Shown piece by piece: positions 49,930-58,038 of a DNA stretch of 64,000 nucleotides. The position numbers and the translations under genes are program-made. Positions within the stretch are counted from its first letter, which is position 1, and every line of letters starts with the position of its first letter. This DNA is from Listeria floridensis FSL S10-1187. Its GTDB lineage: Bacteria; Bacillota; Bacilli; Lactobacillales; Listeriaceae. The stretch spans positions 124,001 to 188,000 of the forward strand of contig NZ_AODF01000001.1 in assembly GCF_000525875.1 (NCBI RefSeq). Reading direction: 5' to 3'. A model generated the notes under the pieces. That model was not told where the DNA came from. It did not search any database and saw nothing but the letters and a program-made list of their open reading frames with translations.

Positions 49930-50275
49930 TTACTCTTTTAACTCTTTTTTCAGAACATCGTCTAGAATTTTAAAATTATGCAATAGATTGTCCTCTTTAT
50001 AACTTTGTAAACCTCGAAAAACTTTATCATCTGTAAGTTTACTTAAAATAATGTATTGATTTCCATTTCCTTCTTGTAAGCTAATACCAAGAGTCGATCT
50101 CTCATACTCCATCAGCACATTATGTTTGTTATACAACTTAACTTGTAAAAAAAAACAAGCCAAAAAGGGCATTATCTGGAATTTCAGTTTTAATGTCTGA
50201 AGCTTCCTTTCCCCAAAAGTCCACGATATACTTGGCCAAACGTTGACTCTCAATTTCCATCTCACTTTTGTACAT
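49930..50275 (-). CDS. Putative immunity-type protein, frameshifted
   Basis: From ATG 50275 the frame reads MYKSEMEIESQRLAKYIVDF and breaks at the A/T-run near 50150-50158. The second frame continues KLYNKHNVLMEYERSTLGISLQEG to the stop at 49930. The total is about 114 residues, soluble, with a charged helical tail. The context is an immunity array; family not recognised. Confidence 0.5.
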
Positions 50276-50366
50276 GCCAGAAACCGTCCTTTTGAACCAA
50301 ATTTTTATCTGTTACGTGTAGCTTACCTTTAATGTATTCCCATTCATCAACTATAAACCCTTTATC
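50262..50366 (-). pseudogene. Possible orphan C-terminal toxin fragment
   Basis: An open reverse-strand stretch between two immunity-like genes reads GFIVDEWEYIKGKLHVTDKN and ends WHVQK-stop, with no start codon. It resembles a displaced toxin tip such as occurs next to immunity genes in polymorphic-toxin loci. Weak evidence. Confidence 0.3.
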
Positions 50367-50370
50367 ATAT

Positions 50371-50658
50371 TTAATTAAGCATTTCCCAAGTTATTTGTTT
50401 CGCATTATCTATAGGCGCATTCAATTCTAATCGTTTATCAAAATCGTCATCCCAAATAAAGAAATCGTTAATGCCACCATGGGGAGGATATAAAGAATGG
50501 TTTAAATCTTCTATTACTTTGATATCCGGAAATTCCTTTTCTAGTTCCATCAATAATTGTTCAAGAGTTCTAAGTTGAGGATTATTTGTTGCATCCCCAT
50601 ATTTTTTAACAGCAGCGTATAAAATTAAAAATTGTTTTTTTAGTTCTACAAAATTCAT
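50371..50658 (-). CDS. Putative immunity-type small protein
   Basis: 95 residues, intact: helical N-terminus (ELKKQFLILYAAVKKYGD), then LRTLEQLLMELEKEFPDIK and NDFFIWDDDFDKRLELN. Acidic and cytoplasmic, with ATG after GGGGAATATCTACTG. It sits in the immunity array. I do not place it in a named family with confidence. Confidence 0.55.
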   Translation of the reverse strand: MNFVELKKQFLILYAAVKKYGDATNNPQLRTLEQLLMELEKEFPDIKVIEDLNHSLYPPHGGINDFFIWDDDFDKRLELNAPIDNAKQITWEMLN

Positions 50659-50690
50659 CAGTAGATATTCCCCCTATCTTAAGTAGTTTT

Positions 50691-51170
50691 TCAGAAATCA
50701 CTTAAATTCGTAAAACCTATTCCAACTATTAAGTATAGGTCATTTTTCATAGAATTGGATTGGTTTTTAAAAATCTCATTTTGCTCTATTTCTCCACGCT
50801 TGAACAAATTATGATCTATTTCTTTTAGTAGAGCAAGTTGTTTAGGAAAAACTACTAGTCTTGGATCATTATCTTGGCTTTTTTCTTCTGAAAAATCGTA
50901 AGATATAGTGACAACTATGGGATAAATCGCCCAAAACTTAATATCAAATAAGTCATCAGTAACTTTATTTACGATCTTCTGACCTCTCTCACTAACGATA
51001 TAATGATAACCTTGACTATCTGCAAATATATAGCACCCATCTTCGCTTCCTAATACCACATCCGTAAAGTTTAATTCTTTTTCCAAGTTTTCTCGCTCTT
51101 TGATCTTTTTTAAATCTTCTATAATTATTTCTTGAAGTTCGTTTGTTGTTAAAAACTCTAATGGTCTCAT
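50691..51170 (-). CDS. Imm63-like immunity protein
   Basis: 159 residues, intact. GCYIFADSQGYHYIVSERGQ, then FDIKFWAIYPIVVTISYDF and DNDPRLVVFPKQLALLKEID match the layout of the Imm63 immunity family, which is often found beside toxins with TNT (NAD+ glycohydrolase) tips. A TNT-like fragment lies just upstream (51182-51342), which supports the pairing. Protects the producer cell; inferred. Confidence 0.65.
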   Translation of the reverse strand: MRPLEFLTTNELQEIIIEDLKKIKERENLEKELNFTDVVLGSEDGCYIFADSQGYHYIVSERGQKIVNKVTDDLFDIKFWAIYPIVVTISYDFSEEKSQDNDPRLVVFPKQLALLKEIDHNLFKRGEIEQNEIFKNQSNSMKNDLYLIVGIGFTNLSDF

Positions 51171-51181
51171 GAATTATTCCC

Positions 51182-51342
51182 TCATTTCTTTAGTTCTCTA
51201 ATATATCCGCCTTGTAATAAATCATTTATACTATATGGCAATAACATTTGCTTCCCCCCACCCGGTTTTCCAAGCCAAGGTGTCACTTCAGATGATTCAA
51301 CTATGTTTATAGGAAAACTCTAGGTTCTTTTGGAATTTCCAT
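51182..51342 (-). pseudogene. Orphan TNT-type toxin C-terminus
   Basis: With one base corrected near 51318, the reverse strand reads about 50 residues including VTPWLGKPGGGKQMLLPYS and LLQGGYIREL before a TGA. PWxGxPGGGxQ followed by a terminal L...GYL.E is the end of TNT (tuberculosis necrotizing toxin) NADase domains. The rest of the toxin is missing, so this is a displaced tip left next to its Imm63-like immunity gene. Confidence 0.6.
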
Positions 51343-51363
51343 GGTTTAGATTGCTATCTCCTA

Positions 51364-51470
51364 ATAAAAAACCATGTTACAGCTATAGTACATTCCCAAA
51401 GTTAGGTTTATTAATCTAACTTTAGAGGTTGTAGTACAAACTTTGCATGGTTTTTATCATATTGTCGTAG
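51364..51470. repeat. Large imperfect inverted repeat
   Basis: AAAAACCATG...AGTAC...AAAGTTAG on the left mirrors CTAACTTT...GTAGTAC...CATGGTTTTT on the right, arms of about 45 bp around GTTTATTAAT. It could be a miniature mobile element or a long transcript hairpin between immunity genes. Confidence 0.5.
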
Positions 51471-51478
51471 AATTGTTT

Positions 51479-51906
51479 TTAAATGTTTTCGACTAGCTCG
51501 GTAAATGAACGGTTCACATAAAATGTATTTTCTTCATCTGTAGACTCTTCAAATACATAAGAATCATCCCAATAGTAAATTCCTTCATATTCATTCGTTC
51601 CTAAGATGATAAATCCATGTTCTTGACTATCTCCAATGATTAACATCCCGTCCATTATTTCATCGCCATATTGATCCATCCATGTAGATATGTTTGCATT
51701 CTCTTCTACATCCCATCCAAATAAAACATCTAAAGAAAATTGCTCGCCGATCGATGAGATTTTTAAGGCGTGCTCCCCCGTTACAATACCGCCATTTGTC
51801 TTTTTTTAAAAAATGTTTTGTAGTCTGCAGGTAAAGATAGAGCATATCTACTTTCAATTTCTTCAATGTGCTCATCACTTAAGCTTCCAAAACCATTAAT
51901 TTTCAC
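51479..51906 (-). CDS. SUKH (SMI1/KNR4) immunity protein, frameshifted
   Basis: GTG 51906 after AAGGAGGTAAATAAAA opens KINGFGSLSDEHIEEIESRY and LSLPADYKTFFKK. The run at 51798-51814 breaks the frame, and NGGIVTGEHALKISS, DVLFGWDVEENANISTW and HGFIILGTNEYEGIYYWDD follow in the other frames. Corrected length about 142 residues. SUKH proteins neutralise nuclease toxins. It begins 7 bp after the stop of the LXG-nuclease gene and is its likely antidote. Confidence 0.85.
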
Positions 51907-51912
51907 TTTTAT

Positions 51913-53388
51913 TTACCTCCTTCTAACCTTTTTTATGGACATGCCACCTCTATGAGTAAATTCTTTATGAATACCCTTATTTACTTCTTCCATGGTCATA
52001 CCATCTGCTTTATGGTGCCACGTATTATTTACTGGATCTCTTGGCCCATTTGGGGCTAATTCATCTGCCATTTTAAAATCTGTATTATAGTTATTAAATT
52101 TACCAATATTTACTTCTTGTTTTACCAAACCTGCACCTTTAAAATCAGGGAAGCCATTTATATACGATACACTTTGATTTTTATTGTTAATATATGTCCA
52201 TGTCCCAGAATCATTCAGTTTTATCTTCCCACCTTTATTTAACCACTTAGATGGATTAGGAGAATATTTTGGTTTTGTACTTAATACATCAGGAGTCAAA
52301 TTAGCCAAAGTTATTTCACGTGATGTACTTTTTACTATTGGCTGACGATATCTAATAGCTGCTGTACTAAGTCCCAATCCAAGCACCACATCTGTTAAGC
52401 CACTTTCATCAAGCTTCCCTTTCCAATCTTCTACATAGGCGGAAGTCACCAACGTAGCACCCAATGCCCCCTTATAGACCTTGCCATCCATATAGTAAAT
52501 CCCTTTTTCCCAGGATTTGTTGATTTTCTTATTCAGCTCTTCGTTTGTGATAATTTGATAGACACTTGGATCTAAATATTTCCCCGTCTTCTCCAAGTAG
52601 TTTTTAAGCTTCGCATTGTTCACACCTACACCGTTTTGTTCCAATACCCACATCACTTGATCTTTTCCATAAGAATCTCGGTACACAACCGCGTAAACTT
52701 GATAATCCATCAATTCTTCTTCTAGTTTCGGATCAATGCCACGCACATCATCTAACCGCCTTTTCAACGCTTGAAGGGATGTTGAAAACCCTTTTGGCAG
52801 GTGGTAGGCACCCGTTTTCTCATTAAAGGTCACTTCATGAAGCATTCGCTGCATCATATTTTTAGCCGCCATCACAAGTGTATGTAATTGTTGAAAAAAG
52901 TGCCCGTGGCTTTGTTCAAAGTGTAAGTACCGCTCTAAAATCTTTTCTTGTTCCACGGCTTTCACGAAATCAAGGCGCAAGCGCTGCGCTTTTCCTTCAT
53001 AAAGTCCGGCCGTTGATCCAGACAAAGCTTGTTGGAGCGCCTCTTGCTTGCTTCGAATCGTCTTCACTTTTTCTACGGCAAGCCCTAATAGTTCCGCATC
53101 GACTCTTGCCGTCGGGGAGGGATCGACTTGCGCACTGAAATCCTGTAAATAACGCTCTAACAAGTCTTCACTCGTATCTAGGACTTCGATAAGCGTATCA
53201 CAGATCGTAGGATAGCTCTCTCGAAAATAGGCTTTGGAGGCTTTTACTGCTTGCCCACTGAGCGTAGTTTCCCCTGCGTATGTGAGTGCCACAGTCTTTA
53301 CTCGTTCTAACTGAGTTCGCATACTGGCATTGGCTCTTTTTAATGCCTGTTGAAAGGTGCGTACTTCTTGGATGTCAATGCGACTCAT
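51913..53388 (-). CDS. LXG toxin with HNH/EndoVII (WHH-type) nuclease tip
   Basis: 491 residues. The first 200 are the helical LXG secretion domain (MSRIDIQEVRTFQQALKRAN, TLSGQAVKASKAYFRESYPT) for type VII export. The middle is a linker, and the end NTWHHKADGMTMEEVNKGIH then KEFTHRGG is a WHH-type HNH/EndoVII nuclease signature. It should be exported by the T7SS and cut DNA or RNA in competitors. Preceded by two small partner genes (overlap 53385-53388) and followed by the SUKH antidote. Confidence 0.85.
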   Translation of the reverse strand: MSRIDIQEVRTFQQALKRANASMRTQLERVKTVALTYAGETTLSGQAVKASKAYFRESYPTICDTLIEVLDTSEDLLERYLQDFSAQVDPSPTARVDAELLGLAVEKVKTIRSKQEALQQALSGSTAGLYEGKAQRLRLDFVKAVEQEKILERYLHFEQSHGHFFQQLHTLVMAAKNMMQRMLHEVTFNEKTGAYHLPKGFSTSLQALKRRLDDVRGIDPKLEEELMDYQVYAVVYRDSYGKDQVMWVLEQNGVGVNNAKLKNYLEKTGKYLDPSVYQIITNEELNKKINKSWEKGIYYMDGKVYKGALGATLVTSAYVEDWKGKLDESGLTDVVLGLGLSTAAIRYRQPIVKSTSREITLANLTPDVLSTKPKYSPNPSKWLNKGGKIKLNDSGTWTYINNKNQSVSYINGFPDFKGAGLVKQEVNIGKFNNYNTDFKMADELAPNGPRDPVNNTWHHKADGMTMEEVNKGIHKEFTHRGGMSIKKVRRR

Positions 53389-53753
53389 AACGTCAGCTCC
53401 TTCCGTATCTTCGCTTGTTGTTGGTCGATTTCAAGCAACCGCTGTTTCAGTTGGCGGATGTCTTCTTGTCCTTCTTCTTTTTGCGTGTCCAGTTCTCTCT
53501 TCCACATCCGTTGTTCGACTTCTTGCTTTTCTTCTATATACTGATGCAAGCCTTGCGCCGTATCCCCTTGCCAACCGTGTTGAAGCATTTCTTTCAGTTC
53601 GGTTTGTTGGGAAATCAAGGACTGGTAGTCCAATTCTAGCCACTCAAACGCTTCACGCTTTTTCTGAAAAGTTTGAAGGTCGCGCTCAGCTTGTTGCTGC
53701 TGCATATTCAATCCCCGAAGGTGTTGCGCCTGCTTTTCATGGACCACATCCAT
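53385..53753 (-). CDS. LXG-associated helical partner (DUF3958-like)
   Basis: 122 residues, nearly all predicted coiled coil (LNMQQQQAERDLQTFQKKRE, EEGQEDIRQLKQRLLEIDQQ), with a WQGDTAQGLHQYIEE motif. Such Lap-type proteins (DUF3958 with DUF3130) bind the LXG domain and target it to the T7SS. Overlaps the LXG gene by 4 bp and adjoins the DUF3130 gene. Confidence 0.7.
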   Translation of the reverse strand: MDVVHEKQAQHLRGLNMQQQQAERDLQTFQKKREAFEWLELDYQSLISQQTELKEMLQHGWQGDTAQGLHQYIEEKQEVEQRMWKRELDTQKEEGQEDIRQLKQRLLEIDQQQAKIRKELTL

Positions 53754-54037
53754 TAGCGCATCTCCAGTTCCCCGATTTTTTGTCCCGCTATTCGATCTTG
53801 TTCCGTGAAGGCTCGTCCCATCTTTTGGAGTCTCTCTGCGTCTTTTTGAGTTAACTGAGTGACCTGATCCATGATCGATATAGATTCCAGCATGGCCGTC
53901 CTTAAATCGTTGATGGAATGCGCTCTCGAGTAACTCATATTGCCTGTTGCAAAGGGACGATAAGTAGCCCCTTCTCCGGCTTCCATTAACTCACCGGCAA
54001 ATTGAACAAAAGTACTTTCTTTCACACGTAGTTTCAT
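53753..54037 (-). CDS. LXG-associated DUF3130/TIGR04197-type partner
   Basis: About 94 residues: KLRVKESTFVQFAGEL, then YRPFATGNMSYSRAHSINDLRTAMLESISIMDQVTQLTQKDAERL, a helical-hairpin WXG100-like protein of the TIGR04197 T7SS group. AGAGGAA favours ATG 54037; an in-frame ATG at 54046 is too close to the RBS. First gene of the module DUF3130-DUF3958-LXG-SUKH. Confidence 0.7.
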   Translation of the reverse strand: MKLRVKESTFVQFAGELMEAGEGATYRPFATGNMSYSRAHSINDLRTAMLESISIMDQVTQLTQKDAERLQKMGRAFTEQDRIAGQKIGELEMR

Positions 54038-54180
54038 TATGGTCATTTCCTCTTAGTTGTCTAGTCTGTTTCATAGATTTTATAAGGCTTTTATTATACC
54101 ATAAGCTAATACAAGAACGAATTGTATACTAAAAAACCTTCCAAAATAAAGAACAAAATAAATTTTTCATCTCATCAAAA

Positions 54181-54214
54181 CAAAAAGCCTAGAAAAATTC
54201 ATTTACTAGGCTTT
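54181..54214 (-). terminator. Terminator after the DUF4176 gene
   Basis: AAAGCCTAG / CTAGGCTTT stem followed by TTTTGTTTTG on the reverse strand, separating the two LXG modules. Confidence 0.8.
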
Positions 54215-54274
54215 AATCAATCGCTTTTATGGAACCATTCTTTAATGTTTCAAATTCATTTTATATACATAGTT

Positions 54275-54575
54275 TTATAGAGGCTTATCAACAACGCCTT
54301 TCTCAATTCCCGAGGCATTATTTTCTGACCAATCTGAGTATAAAGTTTGGAATCGAGCTTCATCGTCATCATAAAATCCGGCAAATAGTACTTCATCAAT
54401 ATTTTCTTCATTAAAATATAATACCTCGTCCGGTACTAATCCTATAGGATAAACACAACCTGAATAGTCAAACCTATTTGTTTTTCCATCTATCACTATC
54501 AAAGGACCTCTATTTAAAACCATGATTTTCTTTGATCCTTTCTTTTAAGAATACTACACTTCCTATAGTTAGCAT
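54275..54575 (-). CDS. DUF4176 protein, frameshifted
   Basis: ATG 54575 directly follows the stop of the DUF443 gene: MLTIGSVVFLK, then a break at the A/G run 54537-54546, then KIMVLNRGPL, NRFDYSGCVYPIGL and LYFNEENIDEVLFAGFYDDDE. GSVVxLKxGxKKxMxxxR, FDYxGCxYPxG and FNxEDIxxVxFxGFxDxEE are the DUF4176 pattern, a small protein regularly found in T7SS-LXG loci. Function unknown. Corrected length about 100 residues. Confidence 0.75.
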
Positions 54576-55232
54576 TTACTTCACCTCTAATATTTTAATT
54601 TTATACTCATTTGCATTGTAAGCCAGATAATTTGTTAGTAAAAATAGGAATACCACAATTGTGTAACAAAATGAAAGTATCCAGTATCCTCCTACTACAA
54701 TAGATAAATAAGCTCCTATTACAACTACTGCCAAAAATAGAACATAGACACATAAAGCTTTAAAAGAATAGATCCATGTTTGCGGCCTTAATTTTATCAA
54801 GACCTCTTGATTTAATTCACTATTTTCACACTTAATTTTGTTTCTTTTGCTATAAATTATTCTAATAAGTACACCAAAAACAGATAAAATACATACTCTT
54901 AAAATAAGACTACCCTCTAATCGATCTTCAACAAACTTTATCAAAAATGGTGGCAGGGCTAAATTGCCTATGATTATCATGCATAACAATAAAACAACTA
55001 AAACCGAATGGTTGGATTCATTATTTTTTTTCATAATTAAATCATCAGCATCTGTTTGAGTAATTAAAATGGCTTTCTTTGGTACTAACCAACTTAAAGC
55101 AAAAAGAATAAATCCATAGAAACCTCTATCCATATCTATCAAATAAAATTTTGACTCATATTCTAAAATTCTATAACGTGTATTTTTAAAAATGGGTCTC
55201 ATTTTTCCAGAATTAATTTTCACCACGCCCAA
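54576..55232 (-). CDS. DUF443-like membrane immunity protein (TsaI-like)
   Basis: 218 residues. NTRYRILEYESKFYLIDMDRG followed by WLVPKKA at the N-terminus and about five membrane helices are the DUF443 pattern of tandem five-TM proteins. In Staphylococcus aureus a DUF443 protein (TsaI) protects against the membrane-depolarising T7SS toxin TspA. Here the gene overlaps the end of an LXG toxin with a hydrophobic tip, so the same role is likely. Start could be 55232 (TTG) or ATG 55202. Confidence 0.72.
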   Translation of the reverse strand: MGVVKINSGKMRPIFKNTRYRILEYESKFYLIDMDRGFYGFILFALSWLVPKKAILITQTDADDLIMKKNNESNHSVLVVLLLCMIIIGNLALPPFLIKFVEDRLEGSLILRVCILSVFGVLIRIIYSKRNKIKCENSELNQEVLIKLRPQTWIYSFKALCVYVLFLAVVVIGAYLSIVVGGYWILSFCYTIVVFLFLLTNYLAYNANEYKIKILEVK

Positions 55233-56641
55233 TTCATTGGATTAATTGATTCACCTACATGACTAATAGCCTCACCAGCATCCTTTATTCTATCTTTTGT
55301 CCAACTAACACCTTCATCAATTTTATCACTAGCCCAATCAATTCCAGAGTCTATTTTATCCCCAGCCCAATCTAAGCCATCTTGAATATGAAGGCTATTA
55401 TTATCGTATAAATAATCAAACCCTACACTAACAATAGTACCTACAGCCATACCTCCGAGAATAGCCCATCCACCTGGGTTAGACACAAGTAACCCTACAC
55501 CAACTGTTCCAAGTATACCAGAACCAATACCTATTCCAGTAGAAACAGTATTGTGGGAAATGGCTTGACCCGCAGTTTTTCCTTTATTGTTTATATCATT
55601 ATATATTCCTAACCCAAATCCAGCTGCGGCAAAGCCATAACCTAAAGCCTTTCCGGCAGTAGAAATATTCTTCCCATATCTCATCATTTGTGATCCTACA
55701 CCATTTGGATTAACCATTACAAAGGAATTTCCACCAACAGGTCCTTTAATCCCCTCTAATACATTGATTATACCAGAGAACCTTGTAATACCAACGCCTA
55801 ATTGTTCGATAAAATTTGATAAAGCATCATTTTTGATATCTGAAATTATATCATTTTTGTTTTCTTTTAAATAATTAATCAGGGAGGCTGGTACTTCATC
55901 ATCAGGGTGGTTCTTAGCAAATTCTAATACAGATATTAAATCCTCTTGATTCAATTCGGGGATCTTATCTAGGATAGCTTCCATTTTCTTATCCGTGTAC
56001 ATTTTGTTTATTTGTTTCGTCCAAACTAAATCTTCCGCAGATGGAACCACAAAAGTCCCTGTTGAGGGATTCCAAGCCGTTTTCGTTTGGGCAATCCCTT
56101 GATCAATCGCCTGTTTCAAACTCGCAATTTCTGAAAAAATACGCGGTGAACTCGCATGAAAAGCGACTAACTTTTGAAGCTTCTCTTCAAGGTCTCTTTT
56201 ACTCGTTTGGTAAGCCTCAATCAAGGCTTGATTGAGATTCACTTGCATGCGTTGATCCGACTCAGGTAACGGAGATTGTAGGATTTGTCTTTGAAGGGCG
56301 TTCGCTTGGTTAATCAAGACGTCTGCTTGTCGTATCTGCTCTTCTAGTTCGGATTGTTTAAGATCTCCGCTGTCCACTTCGCTTTGGTGAGGTTCTGGAA
56401 ACTTCCGGACAGCTTCTTCTGTCGCTTCTGTTAACAGAATTCCTGCCTGAACCAGGGGCAATAGAACTGCACTATAAAAAGCTTTAGCCGAATCATACGC
56501 TTTCCCTTTCAAAAAAGGCTCTGCCGTAAACTGATGAATCGCTTGTTGAAGGGCTGCATACCCCTCCAAATGTTGGCGGCAAACCTGACTCGTACTGGTC
56601 GCTTGGGTTTTAGATTTTGACACATACATATTGATACTCAT
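55220..56641 (-). CDS. LXG toxin with glycine-rich membrane-active tip (TspA/TelE-like)
   Basis: 473 residues. An N-terminal LXG helical domain (FLKGKAYDSAKAFYSAVLLPL) is followed by a linker and a C-terminus with glycine-rich hydrophobic helices: ALGYGFAAAGFGLGIYN, STGIGIGSGILGTVGVGLLV and GWAILGGMAVGTIVSVGF. The tip ends with an amphipathic repeat GLDWAGDKIDSGIDWASDKI. This layout fits pore-forming or depolarising T7SS toxins and agrees with the membrane immunity gene that follows. Intact. Confidence 0.78.
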   Translation of the reverse strand: MSINMYVSKSKTQATSTSQVCRQHLEGYAALQQAIHQFTAEPFLKGKAYDSAKAFYSAVLLPLVQAGILLTEATEEAVRKFPEPHQSEVDSGDLKQSELEEQIRQADVLINQANALQRQILQSPLPESDQRMQVNLNQALIEAYQTSKRDLEEKLQKLVAFHASSPRIFSEIASLKQAIDQGIAQTKTAWNPSTGTFVVPSAEDLVWTKQINKMYTDKKMEAILDKIPELNQEDLISVLEFAKNHPDDEVPASLINYLKENKNDIISDIKNDALSNFIEQLGVGITRFSGIINVLEGIKGPVGGNSFVMVNPNGVGSQMMRYGKNISTAGKALGYGFAAAGFGLGIYNDINNKGKTAGQAISHNTVSTGIGIGSGILGTVGVGLLVSNPGGWAILGGMAVGTIVSVGFDYLYDNNSLHIQDGLDWAGDKIDSGIDWASDKIDEGVSWTKDRIKDAGEAISHVGESINPMNWAW

Positions 56642-56992
56642 GCTTTCGCCTCCTGTTCATCTAAGTATGCTTTTCTTTTTTCGTAGGCGACTTCATTGAG
56701 TTGGTCTTCCAACTTTCTTTTTTCCTGTTGAAAGGCTTCGTCCATCCCTTCAAAATGGGCTTGTGCTGATCGTGAAAGGGAGAAAACCCGTTCTTGCAGG
56801 TGTTCATGCAAAAGAGCTCGATCGTTTTTCCGAAACCGCTCATGTACCTCTTCCACAAACCGAAGTCCTTGTTGAAAATGGACGCTATAAGCTTCTTGAA
56901 GGTCTTGGACAGCGCGTCTTTTTTTGTTGATTTTCGTCTTCTTTCCCTATCAATTGCCGTTCCTCTTGTTGCCACTCGGTCCATGTCTTCAT
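56638..56992 (-). CDS. LXG-associated helical partner (DUF3958-like), frameshifted
   Basis: ATG 56992 overlaps the DUF3130 stop (ATGA). KTWTEWQQEERQLIGKEDEN is followed by a break at the A-run 56920-56926, then AVQDLQEAYSVHFQQGLRFV and LEDQLNEVAYEKRKAYLDEQ to 56638. Corrected length about 118 residues, coiled coil throughout. The stop overlaps the LXG start by 4 bp. Counterpart of the 53385 gene in the other module. Confidence 0.65.
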
Positions 56993-57282
56993 GGTGCTAC
57001 CCCTCCAATCAATGAAAGATTGGCCCCCATTTCCGCATCTTTCGCCGCAAAAGCCTCTGCCACACTTTGTAAGTTTGTACTTGCCGTCGTTAAAGCACTT
57101 GCAATCCGCGAAACTGCCTCACCTTCTGCTTGAATGGCTGCGTGTGCCTGTATATTTCCTCCAACCGTCGTTGCTTCATCTGTGGTAACTGGTGTTCTTT
57201 GCCTCTGAAGGATCGAAACCGCTTGTTGAAGTGCGGTGGCTTTTTCGGAGGCTCGCCCGCTATCACTGGCTACTGTGTACAT
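56989..57282 (-). CDS. LXG-associated DUF3130/TIGR04197-type partner
   Basis: About 97 residues: TVASDSGRASEKATALQQAV, QRTPVTTDEATTVGGNIQAH, SRIASALTTASTNLQSVAEA and FAAKDAEMGANLSLIGG, the TIGR04197 T7SS effector-partner pattern. GGAGAGGAGAG supports ATG 57282 rather than the in-frame ATG at 57303. Module order DUF3130-DUF3958-LXG-DUF443-DUF4176. Confidence 0.75.
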   Translation of the reverse strand: MYTVASDSGRASEKATALQQAVSILQRQRTPVTTDEATTVGGNIQAHAAIQAEGEAVSRIASALTTASTNLQSVAEAFAAKDAEMGANLSLIGGVAP

Positions 57283-57361
57283 GGATGGCTCTCTCCTCTC
57301 CATTTTTTAAGAAAAAACGCCGCTTACGAGAAACTCATAAGGGGCGTGTTCGACATTCACT

Positions 57362-57655
57362 TTAAAAGCCAAAGTTTTGAGAGAGTTGTTGATCTTGTTC
57401 TTCCACCGCAGTGGCCGTTTTCGTCAATTGCGCTTCAATTTGATCCATCAAATGCGCAAACTCGGTTACTTTGGGTTTTAACTGATTAAATTGATCATCA
57501 AAGCGCTGGAAAGCTTGTCCTTCCCATTCACTTCTTAGCTGTTCTTGTAATTGCGTTAACCGTTGTAGCAACTGTTCAATTTCCCGACTACTTTGACCAT
57601 AGGTTTTCGCACGTGAACGAAGTTCTTCCGGACTCATTCTGATTTGACCTGCCAT
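57362..57655 (-). CDS. WXG100-family protein (EsxA-like)
   Basis: 97 residues from ATG 57655 after GGAGATGAGCAA: IRMSPEELRSRAKTYGQSSR, then the hairpin motif SEWEGQAFQRFDDQFNQLKP (W-E-G as WXG), and a C-terminal helix. WXG100 proteins are exported as helical hairpins by type VII systems. It starts the LXG locus, but no EssC or other secretion machinery lies in the window, so export depends on genes elsewhere. Confidence 0.85.
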   Translation of the reverse strand: MAGQIRMSPEELRSRAKTYGQSSREIEQLLQRLTQLQEQLRSEWEGQAFQRFDDQFNQLKPKVTEFAHLMDQIEAQLTKTATAVEEQDQQLSQNFGF

Positions 57656-57907
57656 TTGCTCATCTCCTGTTTGTTTTATTTTTCTACACGTACACAATAC
57701 CATAAAAATACTTGTTTTGTCTGTGACATTTTTGTGAATCTTTATGCATGTACCTATTTTTGATAAATTAGCGAATAAACTATCTCTCTTGGCAAATCAT
57801 GTAAGAAAAGAAGAGAGATCATCTCACCCTCTTCTTCTTATTTTCTGTCCTATTAATCATAAACTCTAGACTCTCTTTTTGCTTAACCTTTCGCTGTAAT
57901 AATCAGT

Positions 57908-58036
57908 TCAAGATAAGGATTCGCTATTTTTCAACTCTTCGTCTACTTTTACACGAAAACTTCCTTCCACTTCATTTATATAACCTGTAAAATATATTTC
58001 CTCAATATCTTCTTGGCTAAAAAAGTAAGAAGTTTG
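57908..58036 (-). pseudogene. DUF4176 C-terminal remnant
   Basis: Open reverse-strand fragment SYFFSQEDIEEIYFTGYINE followed by VEGSFRVKVDEEL and a stop, without a start. This is the end of a DUF4176 protein, the relic of another LXG module upstream of the present locus. Confidence 0.6.
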
Positions 58037-58038
58037 AT

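Noticed and set aside
56661..56984. 107-codon frame over the DUF3958-like gene
   Set aside because: It is the same stretch in the wrong frame; the coiled-coil product in the corrected frame fits the module and the ATGA overlap with the DUF3130 gene.
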